Source: Promethearchaeota archaeon (GTDB lineage Archaea > Asgardarchaeota > Lokiarchaeia > Sigynarchaeales > SOKP01). Taken from it: a stretch of 13,290 bases of DNA. How positions within the stretch are numbered: position 1 is the first letter of the stretch; every line of letters starts with the position of its first letter. The DNA is taken from NCBI GenBank assembly GCA_030668025.1, contig DAOUUT010000080.1, positions 1 to 13,290 of the forward strand, written 5' to 3'. The position numbers were made by a program, and so were the translations under genes. Positions 1 through 7,125 of this stretch are shown here, one piece after another. The notes under the pieces were generated by a model, which had not been told where the DNA came from, did no database searches, and saw nothing but the letters and a program-made list of their open reading frames with translations.

Positions 1-1
1 A

Positions 2-964
2 GAGACGGGCGTATCGCCCAACCAGATTATTGATGCAATAAAAAATTGTTTAGGGAAATATATTTTAGGTGAAAACCCATTCAATATCGAAAAGATAAAT
101 TATCGAATGGATGTAAATTTAGCGCGTAACGAAGCAGCTAAAGGAATGATCGATATGGCTTGCTACGATTTAATGGGCCATATAACTGATTTACCTGCGT
201 GTTATTACATGGGGGGAAAATTCGTAGACAAGATTCCTTTAGCGGCGCTTATACCTTTAGGAGACCCAATGTTAATGAAAGGACTTGTAAGAACCTATTA
301 CAAAAAAGGGTTTAGAAATTTTAGACTAAAGCTCGGAAGAAGCGTTGAAGACGATGTAAAAATCTTACAAGCAATAAGGAAAATTTTTGAGAACAAGATT
401 AATTTACGTGTAGATTACAATCAAGCTTATAGCCCCTCAATGGCCGTTCGAGCCATAAAAGCCATTGAACCTTATGGTATTGACTTCGCCGAAGAACCAG
501 TGAATGCTTCGGACTATTTAGGAATGGCTTACGTTCAAAGTCGAGTTAATGTCCCTTTAATGTCTCACGAGGGATTTTTTTCGTTAAAAGATTTTATTAC
601 ACTAGTAGAATTAAAAGCAGTAAGAGTTTTAGGGTTAAACTCTGATCGTCCAGGAGGAGTTACTAAAGCCCTAAAAGCCTTGGATTACGCAAAGATGCGT
701 GGTTTAGGCGTTGTTTTACATAACCAACCTTTAGGAATTGCCTCAGCGATGCATATCCACTTTGCAACAGCAAAATATCCGTTTATTGATTACGCGACAG
801 AATTATTTGGACAAGAAATGTTAGTAGATGATCTTATTTTAAAGCCTATAGATTATAATAATGGAATGGCAAAAGTTCCTGAGGGACCTGGATGGGGTGT
901 AAAATTAGACGAAAATGCTTTGGTTAGATTCGCTATAGGAGACACTATTATATTGGAAAAATAA
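2..964 (+). CDS. Enolase-superfamily (mandelate racemase/muconate lactonizing type) enzyme, 5' end outside window
   Basis: The reading frame is open from the first bases of the window, so the gene starts upstream; the Met codon at 107 is internal. The part before it (ETGVSPNQII.., then ILGENPFNIEKI) is the usual capping-domain sequence of the family. Numbering from Met107: an RLK motif at 73-75 matches the KxK strand, RVDYNQ gives metal ligand D103, FAEEP (128-131) the second ligand, and SHEGF E155 the third. These are followed by a GG turn (183-184) and H205 in LHNQPLG. Such enzymes abstract the alpha-proton of a carboxylate using Mg2+. H205 lies at the spacing of the mandelate racemase general base. 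The position that is Asp in mandelate racemase or Lys in muconate lactonizing enzymes is N178. Racemase, dehydratase or cycloisomerase activity cannot be told apart. The gene ends 45 nt before the convergent hydrolase. Family assignment is firm; substrate unknown. Confidence 0.88.
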   Translation, partial: ETGVSPNQIIDAIKNCLGKYILGENPFNIEKINYRMDVNLARNEAAKGMIDMACYDLMGHITDLPACYYMGGKFVDKIPLAALIPLGDPMLMKGLVRTYYKKGFRNFRLKLGRSVEDDVKILQAIRKIFENKINLRVDYNQAYSPSMAVRAIKAIEPYGIDFAEEPVNASDYLGMAYVQSRVNVPLMSHEGFFSLKDFITLVELKAVRVLGLNSDRPGGVTKALKALDYAKMRGLGVVLHNQPLGIASAMHIHFATAKYPFIDYATELFGQEMLVDDLILKPIDYNNGMAKVPEGPGWGVKLDENALVRFAIGDTIILEK

Positions 965-1009
965 ACTTTTTCTACTTTTAAAATTAAAAAAAAATATTAG
1001 TAGATTCTT
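965..1009. terminator. AT-rich convergent intergenic stem, possible bidirectional terminator
   Basis: The 45 nt between two convergent genes hold a 6-bp inverted repeat, TCTACT at 971-976 and AGTAGA at 999-1004. It is flanked by T-runs that read as U-tracts on both strands. Archaeal termination depends mainly on U-tracts, so this is a plausible shared terminator. The stem is short and AT-rich. Confidence 0.35.
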
Positions 1010-1822
1010 TTAAACGGTTTTTAAAAAGTCTTCAATTGCTTTTGTATAATCTTCATAGGCTTCGTATTGAATCATATGACCGATTTTAGGAGTAAGAATT
1101 ACTAAATTAGAGTTAGGAATCTTTTCATTCATAGATTTCGATTCTTCGGGAAGAATAAATAAGTCTTTATCGCCAGAAAGAATTAGAGTTGGAACGCTTA
1201 TGTCTTTTAGCTTATCTTCAACGTCAAAGTTATTAACTATTGATTCCATCGTTCGCAGACCTACATATTCCTCGTTTAGGAGCGTTAAATTAACAAATTC
1301 CTTTATTAATTCTGTTTGTTCTTTCCGAGCTTTTCGTTGAAAGCAGAGACCTACAAAAACAGTTTCTAAAGTTTCCCTATCCTTAAGGGACATCTCGCCC
1401 GATTTCAAATCTTTAACATATTGCACTAAACCGGGATTATTTAATTTAGGGGCAGTAGCCATCAAGATTAGCCCTTCTAACCTCCTCGCGAATTTAGGAC
1501 TTGTAGCGTAAATTAAGCTTATCATTCCTCCCATTGAATGTCCAATTAGGATTATTTTCTCGTCACCAATTATTTTTGAAAGCGTTTCCTCTAAATATTC
1601 GGCTAAATCTGATAATTCATAGGTTTCAGATTCAGGCTTATCGCTTTTACCGTGTCCTAAATGATCTATTGCTATCGTGCGGTATTTACTAGAGAAGTGA
1701 TCGATCTGGGCTTGGTATAACCAAGAAGAACCTAAAAAGCCGTGAATGAAAATTAAGTTCTTCCCTTTGCCTTTATCTATATAGAAAATTTTATGACCCT
1801 TATCAAGTTCTACAAATGGCAT
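1010..1822 (-). CDS. Alpha/beta-hydrolase fold protein (270 aa)
   Basis: A single-domain alpha/beta hydrolase of usual family length. Numbering from the ATG at 1822: oxyanion HG motif IHGFLGSSW (26-34), strand AIDHLGHGKS (51-60), nucleophile elbow GHSMGG with S96, acid D220 in SGDKDLF, and base H249 in KIGHM, so the catalytic triad is complete. A lid-like helical insertion spans about 125-200. There is no signal peptide, so it is probably cytosolic. The frame extends to a TTG at 1870, but ATG 1822 is preferred: the protein then begins as these hydrolases usually do (MPFVELDKG), and a TATA-like box lies about 27 nt upstream, as expected for a leaderless archaeal mRNA. The substrate (ester, lactone, C-C bond or halide) cannot be read from the sequence. 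The gene is convergent with the enolase-superfamily gene and divergent from the dehydratase gene. Confidence 0.9.
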   Translation of the reverse strand: MPFVELDKGHKIFYIDKGKGKNLIFIHGFLGSSWLYQAQIDHFSSKYRTIAIDHLGHGKSDKPESETYELSDLAEYLEETLSKIIGDEKIILIGHSMGGMISLIYATSPKFARRLEGLILMATAPKLNNPGLVQYVKDLKSGEMSLKDRETLETVFVGLCFQRKARKEQTELIKEFVNLTLLNEEYVGLRTMESIVNNFDVEDKLKDISVPTLILSGDKDLFILPEESKSMNEKIPNSNLVILTPKIGHMIQYEAYEDYTKAIEDFLKTV

Positions 1823-1845
1823 AAGTATTGTGTTGTTTTTTTTAT

Positions 1846-1853
1846 TATTTAAA
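1846..1853 (-). promoter_or_regulatory. TATA box of the alpha/beta-hydrolase gene
   Basis: The minus strand reads TTTAAATA here, inside GTTTAAATAATAAA. Its centre is about 27 nt upstream of the ATG at 1822, the archaeal distance from TATA box to transcription start. No SD site precedes that ATG, so the transcript is probably leaderless. Inferred from spacing alone. Confidence 0.55.
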
Positions 1854-1962
1854 CTTATACTTAACTTCAAACATTCAAAATTTAAGCATTTTTTTTAAGA
1901 TTACACATATTTATTATTACTAACAAATAAAAACAAATAAACGCTCAAAATTGGACAATAGA

Positions 1963-1970
1963 TTTATAAA
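1963..1970 (+). promoter_or_regulatory. TATA-like box upstream of the dehydratase
   Basis: TTTATAAA is a good archaeal TATA match. Its centre would place transcription start near 1992, inside or after the TTG at 1985. This argues that the true start is slightly downstream or that another TATA box is used. Inference from spacing only. Confidence 0.4.
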
Positions 1971-1984
1971 CGACGATTAAGAGG

Positions 1985-2974
1985 TTGATTAAAATATTTA
2001 AAAACATAAAACTTGCTGAAAAAATAGTGTCCCATGTTGTAAACCGAACGCCATTGATGACTAGCAGAACTTTAGATTCGTTAACGGATGCTAAACGAGT
2101 AATAGTAAAATGTGAAAATTTTCAACGAACAGGTTCATTTAAATTCAGGGGGGCTTGGAATGGTATAAGTCACATACCTGCGCAAGAAAGGAAGAGAGGA
2201 CTTATTGCTCACTCATCAGGAAACTTTGCTCAAGCGGTTGCCTTAGTAGCTAAAATTTTACGCGTTAAAGCTACAATTGTCATGCCCAATAATGCGACAC
2301 CAGCTAAAATAGCTGCTACACGAGGTTATGGGGCTGAAGTCGTTTTATGTGGGAACCAGCCGGGTGATCGGGATAAAATCTCCGCTGAATTAATAGAAGA
2401 GAACGGATATAGGCTAATTCACCCTTTCGACGACTATAACGTAATTTTTGGGGCGGGAACTACTGCTTATGAATTTATCATCAATTATAAAGATATAGAC
2501 GTATTACTTGTCCCTGTTGGGGGGGGTGGACTAATTAGTGGGTGCTCTATAGCAGCTAAAGGGTTAAAACCTAGAATTAAAATCATTGGTGTAGAACCTA
2601 AAAACGCTGACGATACATTCAGATCGTTTCAATTAGGAAAAAGGGTACCCGTAGAAAACCCAAATACTATTGCTGATGGATTGAGAACTTCAGTAGGTGA
2701 AAAAACATTTCCTATTATCCAAAAGTTCGTCGACGATATTATTACGGTTACCGAAGAACAAATTATCAACGCAATGAAATTCTATTGGGAACGCATGAAA
2801 TTAGTTGTAGAACCTTCGGGAGCAGTTCCTTTAGCCGGACTGTTATCTGGCACTATTGAACCATCGTTAATTAAAGGTAAAAAAATTGGACTAATAATTA
2901 GCGGAGGAAATATCGATTTATCCGACTTCTTCTCTTTATTAAAACAAAAACATACAGAAACAGAAGTGATTTAA
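1985..2974 (+). CDS. PLP-dependent serine/threonine dehydratase (serine-racemase-like, fold type II)
   Basis: Probably deaminates L-threonine or L-serine to the 2-oxoacid plus ammonia; relatives include serine racemase. Visible motifs, counted from the TTG at 1985: PLP-binding K53 in GSFKFRGA, SSGNFAQA (77-84) contacting substrate carboxylate, glycine-rich phosphate cup GGGGLISG (179-186), ADGLRTSVG (230-238), WERMK.VVEPSGA (268-280) and SGGN (306-309) at the cofactor ring nitrogen. The 329-residue length leaves no room for a C-terminal ACT-type regulatory domain, so it resembles catabolic or racemase-type enzymes and not feedback-regulated biosynthetic IlvA. The start is uncertain: a GAGG directly abuts the TTG, which is too close for a normal SD, and the frame is open back to 1970. 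ATT at 1988 or ATA at 1994 are alternatives. TTTATAAA at 1963-1970 may be its TATA box. It ends 21 nt from a convergent gene. Confidence 0.9.
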   Translation: MIKIFKNIKLAEKIVSHVVNRTPLMTSRTLDSLTDAKRVIVKCENFQRTGSFKFRGAWNGISHIPAQERKRGLIAHSSGNFAQAVALVAKILRVKATIVMPNNATPAKIAATRGYGAEVVLCGNQPGDRDKISAELIEENGYRLIHPFDDYNVIFGAGTTAYEFIINYKDIDVLLVPVGGGGLISGCSIAAKGLKPRIKIIGVEPKNADDTFRSFQLGKRVPVENPNTIADGLRTSVGEKTFPIIQKFVDDIITVTEEQIINAMKFYWERMKLVVEPSGAVPLAGLLSGTIEPSLIKGKKIGLIISGGNIDLSDFFSLLKQKHTETEVI

Positions 2975-2995
2975 AAATAAAAAAAGAAGTTAAAT

Positions 2996-3355
2996 CTAAT
3001 CGTCAATATTAGGAACGTTTTTAATGCGACTAAAATCGCCTTGTGAGGCTTGTTTGAGCATATCCACCGCATCATCCCAGATAGTTTCCATAATTTTTTG
3101 GATTTTTTTAAAGTCTTCTCCAGTTTGAAATTTTAGTTCGATAATCTGCGTTTCGTTATTGATATCTATTTCCATGGGGACATCCTCCTTTAACCCACCA
3201 AACATTTTTAGCATAACTAAAACTTCGTCAGGATCTGCCACATTACCCTTAATTTCATTAAGTACTGTTATAGTTATTTCAAATCTGGTTGCATCTGATT
3301 TTATAACAATCGAATCTTTTAACATACCTTTTAAACTTGGTATAATTTCTTCCAT
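2996..3355 (-). CDS. Conserved-looking small protein of unknown function (119 aa)
   Basis: I do not recognise this family. From the ATG at 3355 the protein begins MEEIIPSLKG and looks alpha/beta: strand-like segments DSIVIKSD, RFEITITVL, PMEIDIN and QIIELKF, then helices (DFKKIQKIMETIWDDAVDMLKQA) and an acidic tail ending NIDD. There is no cysteine cluster, signal peptide or membrane helix. A GTG at 3367 would add four residues, but GGTGAT at 3363-3368 is a textbook SD site 7 nt before ATG 3355, so the GTG belongs to the SD. The gene follows the CocE-type hydrolase by 29 nt on the same strand and is almost certainly co-transcribed with it. An accessory role for that hydrolase is possible but unproven. 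The gene itself is well supported by its SD and operon spacing. Confidence 0.75.
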   Translation of the reverse strand: MEEIIPSLKGMLKDSIVIKSDATRFEITITVLNEIKGNVADPDEVLVMLKMFGGLKEDVPMEIDINNETQIIELKFQTGEDFKKIQKIMETIWDDAVDMLKQASQGDFSRIKNVPNIDD

Positions 3356-3362
3356 TTTTTCT

Positions 3363-3368
3363 ATCACC
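3363..3368 (-). promoter_or_regulatory. Shine-Dalgarno site fixing the start of the 119-aa gene
   Basis: The minus strand reads GGTGAT, complementary to the archaeal 16S 3' end, followed by 7 nt and then ATG at 3355. It argues against the overlapping GTG (3367) as the start. Confidence 0.7.
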
Positions 3369-3384
3369 TATTTAATGAGTTAGT

Positions 3385-5208
3385 TTACTCCTTCGTTATA
3401 ATTGGAAGTTTAATATAAGATGGAAATTTACTATTTCGAGAAATAGTAATTGTTGGTCTTCCTTCTTTAGGATAACGTATAAATGTGTCTTTATCTGCTC
3501 CAGCAATGGCTATTTTAATTCTATGTCCTTTTTTAATAAGAACTGAAGTTGCGTGTAAACCAAACTTAACCTCTGTTATCTCTCCTGGAATAAGAGGTGA
3601 AGAATCCACTTTTTTATAGCTATGGTACGGGGTTAACATTTTATATGGCGGTTCTGTAGATAAAATTTTTCTATGAATCAATCTAAACTCTCCATCAGTT
3701 ATGTAAGTAACATTACCACTTTCATCTACATCTTCAAAATAGGCAAAAATTGCCCCATCCTCGTGTGTTGACGCCATATATAGGCATAGAATTATTTGTC
3801 CCGTGATTTCTGTATCAGATCTGAATGGTTGGCTTGTATAGCATAGGAGTTTCTCATCAATTTTATTTCTATCATAGTATGTTATAGGCAAACCTAATAG
3901 TGCCCACCATCTATTATTCCGTCCAGTCGTGACCCGAAAATTAATTTTATAGTTATCAGCTCCAACGTCAGTCGCTGGTTCTTCACTCGTTAAAGAAAAG
4001 TTTTCTGAAAAATAACATTTTTGATAAGAGTGCCCTTTTGGTGGCCAAATTCTCGATTTCTTCCATTTCTCTTCCGCTAAGGTGTAATAATATATTATTT
4101 TTCCTTGTATTCCATCGCCATATACGCATTTATCGAAGAAATTGATCCAAGCATTAATTCTATCTCGTGGTGTTGGAGTTACTACTGTTCTTTCAGGATA
4201 AAAATGGTTTGCCGGTAATCCAGCTCCATGAGTCCAATCACCTAAAATAGCGATTGTAGGATTGCTTAAGTTCATGAATCGATTAATAATTGCGTCTCCA
4301 TACCCTGAATCGTACCATGAGCACCAAGCCAAAATTGGAACTTTTGAGCTTTCAATTTTTTCTTTTTGAGCAAAGATACTAATATCGTCAATAAGAGTAC
4401 CATTAGGAAGCTTATCGTCTCGAAAATCTCTAATTACTGTATGTTCATATACGTATTGATTTGATTCATGTTGATTTATAGCATCTTTTAATAATCTTAG
4501 ATCCGTATCAGAGCTTACCGGTTTTACGCCTTTAACAAATAACCAGACTTCTGGCATTATTTGCGAAAAAACTTTAGGGCTGTTTAAATCTAAATTTTTC
4601 CCTAGAAAAGACCACATCTGCATAAAAGCATGGTCATAACAGCCTCCTGGGAAGGCTACATCAGTATACGGGTCCCAATATCCGTGTCCGGGCATAACTG
4701 CTTTTATTGCTCGATGATTATTTCCAGAAAATAATTCTGCCGTAGTCCCTGTGTATGAAATTCCCTTAGAAACTACATTTCCATCTGACCAAGGTTGAGT
4801 TATAATCCAATCAACTATATCAGAGCCATCTTTAACTTCATCTTCGGAAAATGGTATGATTCTTGTACCAAATGATGCCCCAGTCCCTCTAACATCAGTA
4901 TAAATGAGGGCATAGCCTCGACTAGTAACAATTTCGGGGTTTGGAGCGTTTGTTATCATACTATCAAAAAGCCATCTAAATGGAATTCTCAATTCCATCG
5001 CTCTCCAATATCTCGTTTGAGTTAATAAAGTAGGGATTTTTCCATCAGGAGAAAGTCCCTTAGGAAGGCAGATTGTTGCTGCAATTTTAACACCATCTCT
5101 AACCGTAATGTACTTTGAATCGAGAGTGTATTCATCGTGGTATTTCTTCTCGGGAATTTCACCTAAATCTTTAAATGGATTATCTTTTATAGCATTTGGA
5201 TCTGTCAT
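3385..5208 (-). CDS. CocE/NonD-family acyl hydrolase (Xaa-Pro dipeptidyl-peptidase S15-like, 607 aa)
   Basis: A serine hydrolase of the CocE/NonD (S15) family, cleaving esters or acyl-peptide bonds. Numbering from ATG 5208: the N-terminal strand ITVRDGVKIAATICLPKG and PTLLTQTRYWR are typical; GYALIYTDVRGTGAS (98-112) precedes the long helix DGSDIVDWIITQPW. The nucleophile is S151 in GISYTG, the acid D300 in SWYDSGYGD, and the base H327 in GDWTHGAG, so the triad is complete. A helical cap lies at about 185-290, and the C-terminal jelly-roll domain typical of the family from about 430 to 600. There is no signal peptide, so it is presumably cytosolic. Substrate cannot be stated; family members include a cocaine esterase, glutaryl-7-ACA acylases and dipeptidyl peptidases. 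It is the first gene of a two-gene unit with the 119-aa protein. Confidence 0.9.
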   Translation of the reverse strand: MTDPNAIKDNPFKDLGEIPEKKYHDEYTLDSKYITVRDGVKIAATICLPKGLSPDGKIPTLLTQTRYWRAMELRIPFRWLFDSMITNAPNPEIVTSRGYALIYTDVRGTGASFGTRIIPFSEDEVKDGSDIVDWIITQPWSDGNVVSKGISYTGTTAELFSGNNHRAIKAVMPGHGYWDPYTDVAFPGGCYDHAFMQMWSFLGKNLDLNSPKVFSQIMPEVWLFVKGVKPVSSDTDLRLLKDAINQHESNQYVYEHTVIRDFRDDKLPNGTLIDDISIFAQKEKIESSKVPILAWCSWYDSGYGDAIINRFMNLSNPTIAILGDWTHGAGLPANHFYPERTVVTPTPRDRINAWINFFDKCVYGDGIQGKIIYYYTLAEEKWKKSRIWPPKGHSYQKCYFSENFSLTSEEPATDVGADNYKINFRVTTGRNNRWWALLGLPITYYDRNKIDEKLLCYTSQPFRSDTEITGQIILCLYMASTHEDGAIFAYFEDVDESGNVTYITDGEFRLIHRKILSTEPPYKMLTPYHSYKKVDSSPLIPGEITEVKFGLHATSVLIKKGHRIKIAIAGADKDTFIRYPKEGRPTITISRNSKFPSYIKLPIITKE

Positions 5209-5255
5209 TTTTATACGCTTTTCTTTAATTAACTTAATTTAATTTGGATGTGTAC

Positions 5256-5274
5256 CTTTTTATAGTTTTTATAA
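5256..5274 (-). promoter_or_regulatory. Tandem TATA-like boxes upstream of the CocE-type gene
   Basis: The minus strand carries two overlapping TATA-like motifs, TTATAAAAAC and ACTATAAAAAG. They would start transcription at about 5236-5243, leaving a leader of about 30 nt. No convincing SD lies before ATG 5208. Moderate support from composition and spacing. Confidence 0.4.
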
Positions 5275-5315
5275 TTCATTAAAATTATTTGATAAATTTT
5301 TAAAACTAACAAATT

Positions 5316-5322
5316 AAAGGGG
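5316..5322 (+). promoter_or_regulatory. Strong SD site before the TIM-barrel gene
   Basis: AAAGGGG is the same motif that precedes the seven-helix membrane protein gene. It lies 7 nt before the in-frame ATT at 5330 and over 110 nt before the first in-frame TTG, so translation is expected to begin near 5330. Confidence 0.6.
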
Positions 5323-5329
5323 ATATATT

Positions 5330-6049
5330 ATTTTTTATGAAATAGAAGGTCAACGAATCCCATTAGTTTCAGCAGGGACTTCACCATTTTTAGGAGCTTC
5401 GCAATTTGGAAAAAACGCCCGAATTTACCGCAAAAAATTTTTGCATAACACAGAAGCAGTATTAGAGATATTAGAAGCGTGCTATGAAGCTGGTGGGCGA
5501 GGTATAGAATTAGTACCCGCGGGTAAAGTTGGTGAAGCTGCCAGAATAATGGCAGAAACCCACGACGATTTTATAATAACAGGCTCTACTTTTCCTGGAC
5601 CCGATCCTTTAATTGAAGAACTTGCAAAACTTGATGCTAAGTTGATTTTCGCGCACGGAATGATTTCGGATAAGAAGGATGATAAGTTAATAAAGTTATT
5701 AGAGGACATTAAGTCAAGAGGGATAATTCCCGGGATTGCCGCTCATAACCCAGTTTCTACTTTAGAATACGCTTTCGAACATATTCCTTATGTCAAAGCC
5801 TTTTTAATTCCCTTTAACGCTCGAGGAATGTTTATGGGAGCACAAGAAAAGTTAGAAAATATTGTAAATAGTCATAAAGACCATTATTTTATAGGAATGA
5901 AAACTTTAGCAGCAGGTAAATTAGAGCCACTTAAAGCTTATGAATACATATCTGAGCATAATATATGTTGCTCTACAATTGGAATGGTTACCGTTGAGGA
6001 AGCTAAAATTTCAACTGAAATTGCTTTAAATGTTCTTCAAAAATCCTGA
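5330..6049 (+). CDS. Uncharacterised TIM-barrel protein, aldo/keto-reductase-like C-terminus, non-canonical start
   Basis: The frame is open from 5318 and the protein clearly starts well before a TTG at 5441. The upstream codons read YEIEGQRIPLVSAGTSPFLG then ASQFGKNARIYRKKF, a compact beta-strand/loop opening. Later come alternating helix-strand units (GRGIELVP, DDFIITGSTFPGPD, AKLIFAHGMISD, GIIPGIAAHNPVST, VKAFLIPFNARGMF). The end, GMKTLAAGKLEPLKAYEYI..NICCSTIGMVTVEEAKIS, resembles the last barrel strands of aldo/keto reductases. I read a TIM barrel of unknown activity; the AKR catalytic tetrad is not evident. No ATG, GTG or TTG exists in frame upstream of 5441. AAAGGGG at 5316-5322 points to ATT at 5330 (7 nt away) or ATT at 5327. 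The ATG at 5337 is out of frame and hits TAG after two codons. An ATT start or a one-base sequence error near the T-run are the options. Confidence 0.75.
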   Translation: MFYEIEGQRIPLVSAGTSPFLGASQFGKNARIYRKKFLHNTEAVLEILEACYEAGGRGIELVPAGKVGEAARIMAETHDDFIITGSTFPGPDPLIEELAKLDAKLIFAHGMISDKKDDKLIKLLEDIKSRGIIPGIAAHNPVSTLEYAFEHIPYVKAFLIPFNARGMFMGAQEKLENIVNSHKDHYFIGMKTLAAGKLEPLKAYEYISEHNICCSTIGMVTVEEAKISTEIALNVLQKS

Positions 6050-6206
6050 TACTATTCATAAAAGAAATTTTAAATTATTATTCAATTTCAATAACGCAAA
6101 AGTTTATTATCGTAAGTAACAATAATAAATACAATCATAGGGAGATCGAAAAATCGACAGAAATAGGATCTTAAATTAAAAAATATAACATAAAACACCT
6201 AAAAAA

Positions 6207-6228
6207 GACTCCTGCCCCACCCTGGATT
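6207..6228 (+). repeat. Left arm of the long-range inverted repeat
   Basis: GACTCCTGCCCC-ACCCTGGATT matches the reverse complement of 8161-8183 with one missing base and one mismatch. Weaker similarity (TTTTGGT, then GT/GTTTG) continues about 20 nt further inward on both sides. The two arms lie 1,977 bp apart end to end and enclose the winged-helix and 7-TM genes. Confidence 0.7.
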
Positions 6229-6324
6229 TTTGTCTTTTGGTAGTGTGTTTGAATGCACACTCGTTTCACCCTTCTCCCCTTATATAGTTTCTGACCTTAT
6301 TATTAGGTCCCGGGGCTAGGAGTC
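6207..6324. repeat. 118-nt GC-rich element closed by inverted repeats (possible structured RNA or MITE)
   Basis: GACTCCT-GCCCC (6207-6218) pairs with GGGGC-T-AGGAGTC (6312-6324), a 12-bp stem with one bulged base. Inside are two further hairpins: AGTGTG/CACACT (6242-6247 and 6256-6261) and GACCT/AGGTC (near 6292-6308). On the minus strand the closing stem is followed by TTTTTT, like a U-tail. The GC content stands out sharply from its AT-rich flanks, which in AT-rich archaea often marks a structured RNA. A miniature inverted-repeat element fits equally well. No target duplication was found, and no tRNA or 5S rRNA signature. Confidence 0.5.
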
Positions 6325-6400
6325 ACCTTTTAAACTATTTATCGATAATTAAGTTAAGCAAAAGAGTATAAAATAGAACTTTGAATGTTTACAAATCAAA

Positions 6401-7120
6401 TTACTCCAATCCTTTTCCAAAGCTCTTGTAAATACAATAAGCTGCTATCAAAGCTAATGGTGGCATTAAAAATAAATTAATTACTTTTAAAACAGAATTG
6501 GCTGCTCCAGTATTATACAATACCATGAGAAGTGCAATAGTAAGTTCTATAAATACGCTAAGAATAAACAATTTAATTCTTCGTTTTAGATGTATACCTT
6601 CAAATATATTTTTTAGCTTTACGGCTAAAATTATTTCGGGAACGATTAGAAAAATTATTAAATAGCTCCAACTGACAAGAAAAAATAACCAGCTAAAAAT
6701 AGGTACCCAACCTGTGCCAGAATCGTATTTAATCCCTTCTAAAAATATTCCTATCCAGAAGACATAAGTTGAGAGGATTCCATAAAATAAAATCACTAAA
6801 TAATACTTGTAAAATAATTTCTTGTCAAGATTTACGATAAGCCAACTTAAAATTATTAAAAAACTATGAGCGAATATGAAGGTAAAAAAAGCAATTACAT
6901 AGCAGAGATATGCAAAAGGGGTATTTAGAAGTAAAATTGAAGCAAAACCTAAGAACAAAGAAAGCGCATTAAAACTAAAAAATAAACTTAGAGTTGTTGT
7001 TGAACGACTTTTTGCGCGTTTCATTAATTTATACGCAAAAAAAGAATCATATATAATTGGCCATATTTGGAATAAAACAACCGTAATTATTCTTTCCGTT
7101 AAAGCGGTCTGAAGTAACAA
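6401..7120 (-). CDS. Seven-transmembrane-helix protein of unknown function (239 aa)
   Basis: The protein is almost entirely hydrophobic helices: about 11-31, 43-64, 68-96, 103-127, 139-168, 182-204 and 208-232. Basic loops (KLMKRAKSR at 31-39, HLKRRIK at 177-183) suggest which sides face the cytoplasm. No retinal lysine motif, kinase, transporter or peptidase signature could be picked out, so a specific function is not assigned; it resembles the generic 7-TM sensor regions of archaea. The start is TTG at 7120, supported by AAAGGGG only 5 nt upstream on the minus strand. The frame is open further up without ATG. The gene lies 88 nt downstream of the winged-helix gene on the same strand, so the pair may be a sensor and regulator unit. 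Both lie inside the 6207-8183 inverted repeats. Confidence 0.8.
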   Translation of the reverse strand: MLLQTALTERIITVVLFQIWPIIYDSFFAYKLMKRAKSRSTTTLSLFFSFNALSLFLGFASILLLNTPFAYLCYVIAFFTFIFAHSFLIILSWLIVNLDKKLFYKYYLVILFYGILSTYVFWIGIFLEGIKYDSGTGWVPIFSWLFFLVSWSYLIIFLIVPEIILAVKLKNIFEGIHLKRRIKLFILSVFIELTIALLMVLYNTGAANSVLKVINLFLMPPLALIAAYCIYKSFGKGLE

Positions 7121-7125
7121 TTTTT

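Larger units (their letters stand above)
6050..6400. other. Convergent intergenic region of 351 nt
   Basis: No coding frame was found between the TIM-barrel gene (+) and the 7-TM gene (-). The first 150 nt are AT-rich, with a small TCGA-AAAA-TCGA repeat near 6146. The GC-rich foldable element 6207-6324 occupies the middle, and the remainder is AT-rich. A TATA-like AAAATATAAC at 6178-6187 sits about 25 nt before the element on the plus strand. Confidence 0.6.

Noticed and set aside
1823..1870. TTG at 1870 as the start of the alpha/beta hydrolase
   Set aside because: The extra 16 residues are low-complexity, overlap the TATA box, and lack an SD; ATG 1822 fits both family and promoter.
3159..3383. 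Plus-strand 74-codon frame
   Set aside because: It is antisense to the 119-aa gene, which has a strong SD and operon context; the translation shows no protein-like pattern.
5482..5709. Minus-strand 75-codon frame
   Set aside because: Antisense shadow of the TIM-barrel gene.
6207..6324. 5S rRNA (similar length and a closing stem)
   Set aside because: The conserved 5S helix III loop and loop E sequences are absent on both strands.
6207..6326. tRNA-like reading: 7-bp GACTCCT/AGGAGTC stem followed by ACC
   Set aside because: No T-arm with a TTC-type loop precedes the 3' strand, no D-arm or anticodon arm fits, and the element is 118 nt long.
6196..6328. CACCT at 6196-6200 and 6324-6328 as a target-site duplication
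   Set aside because: The left copy is separated from the repeat arm by six bases, whereas the right copy overlaps the last base of the arm, so they are not a true flanking pair.
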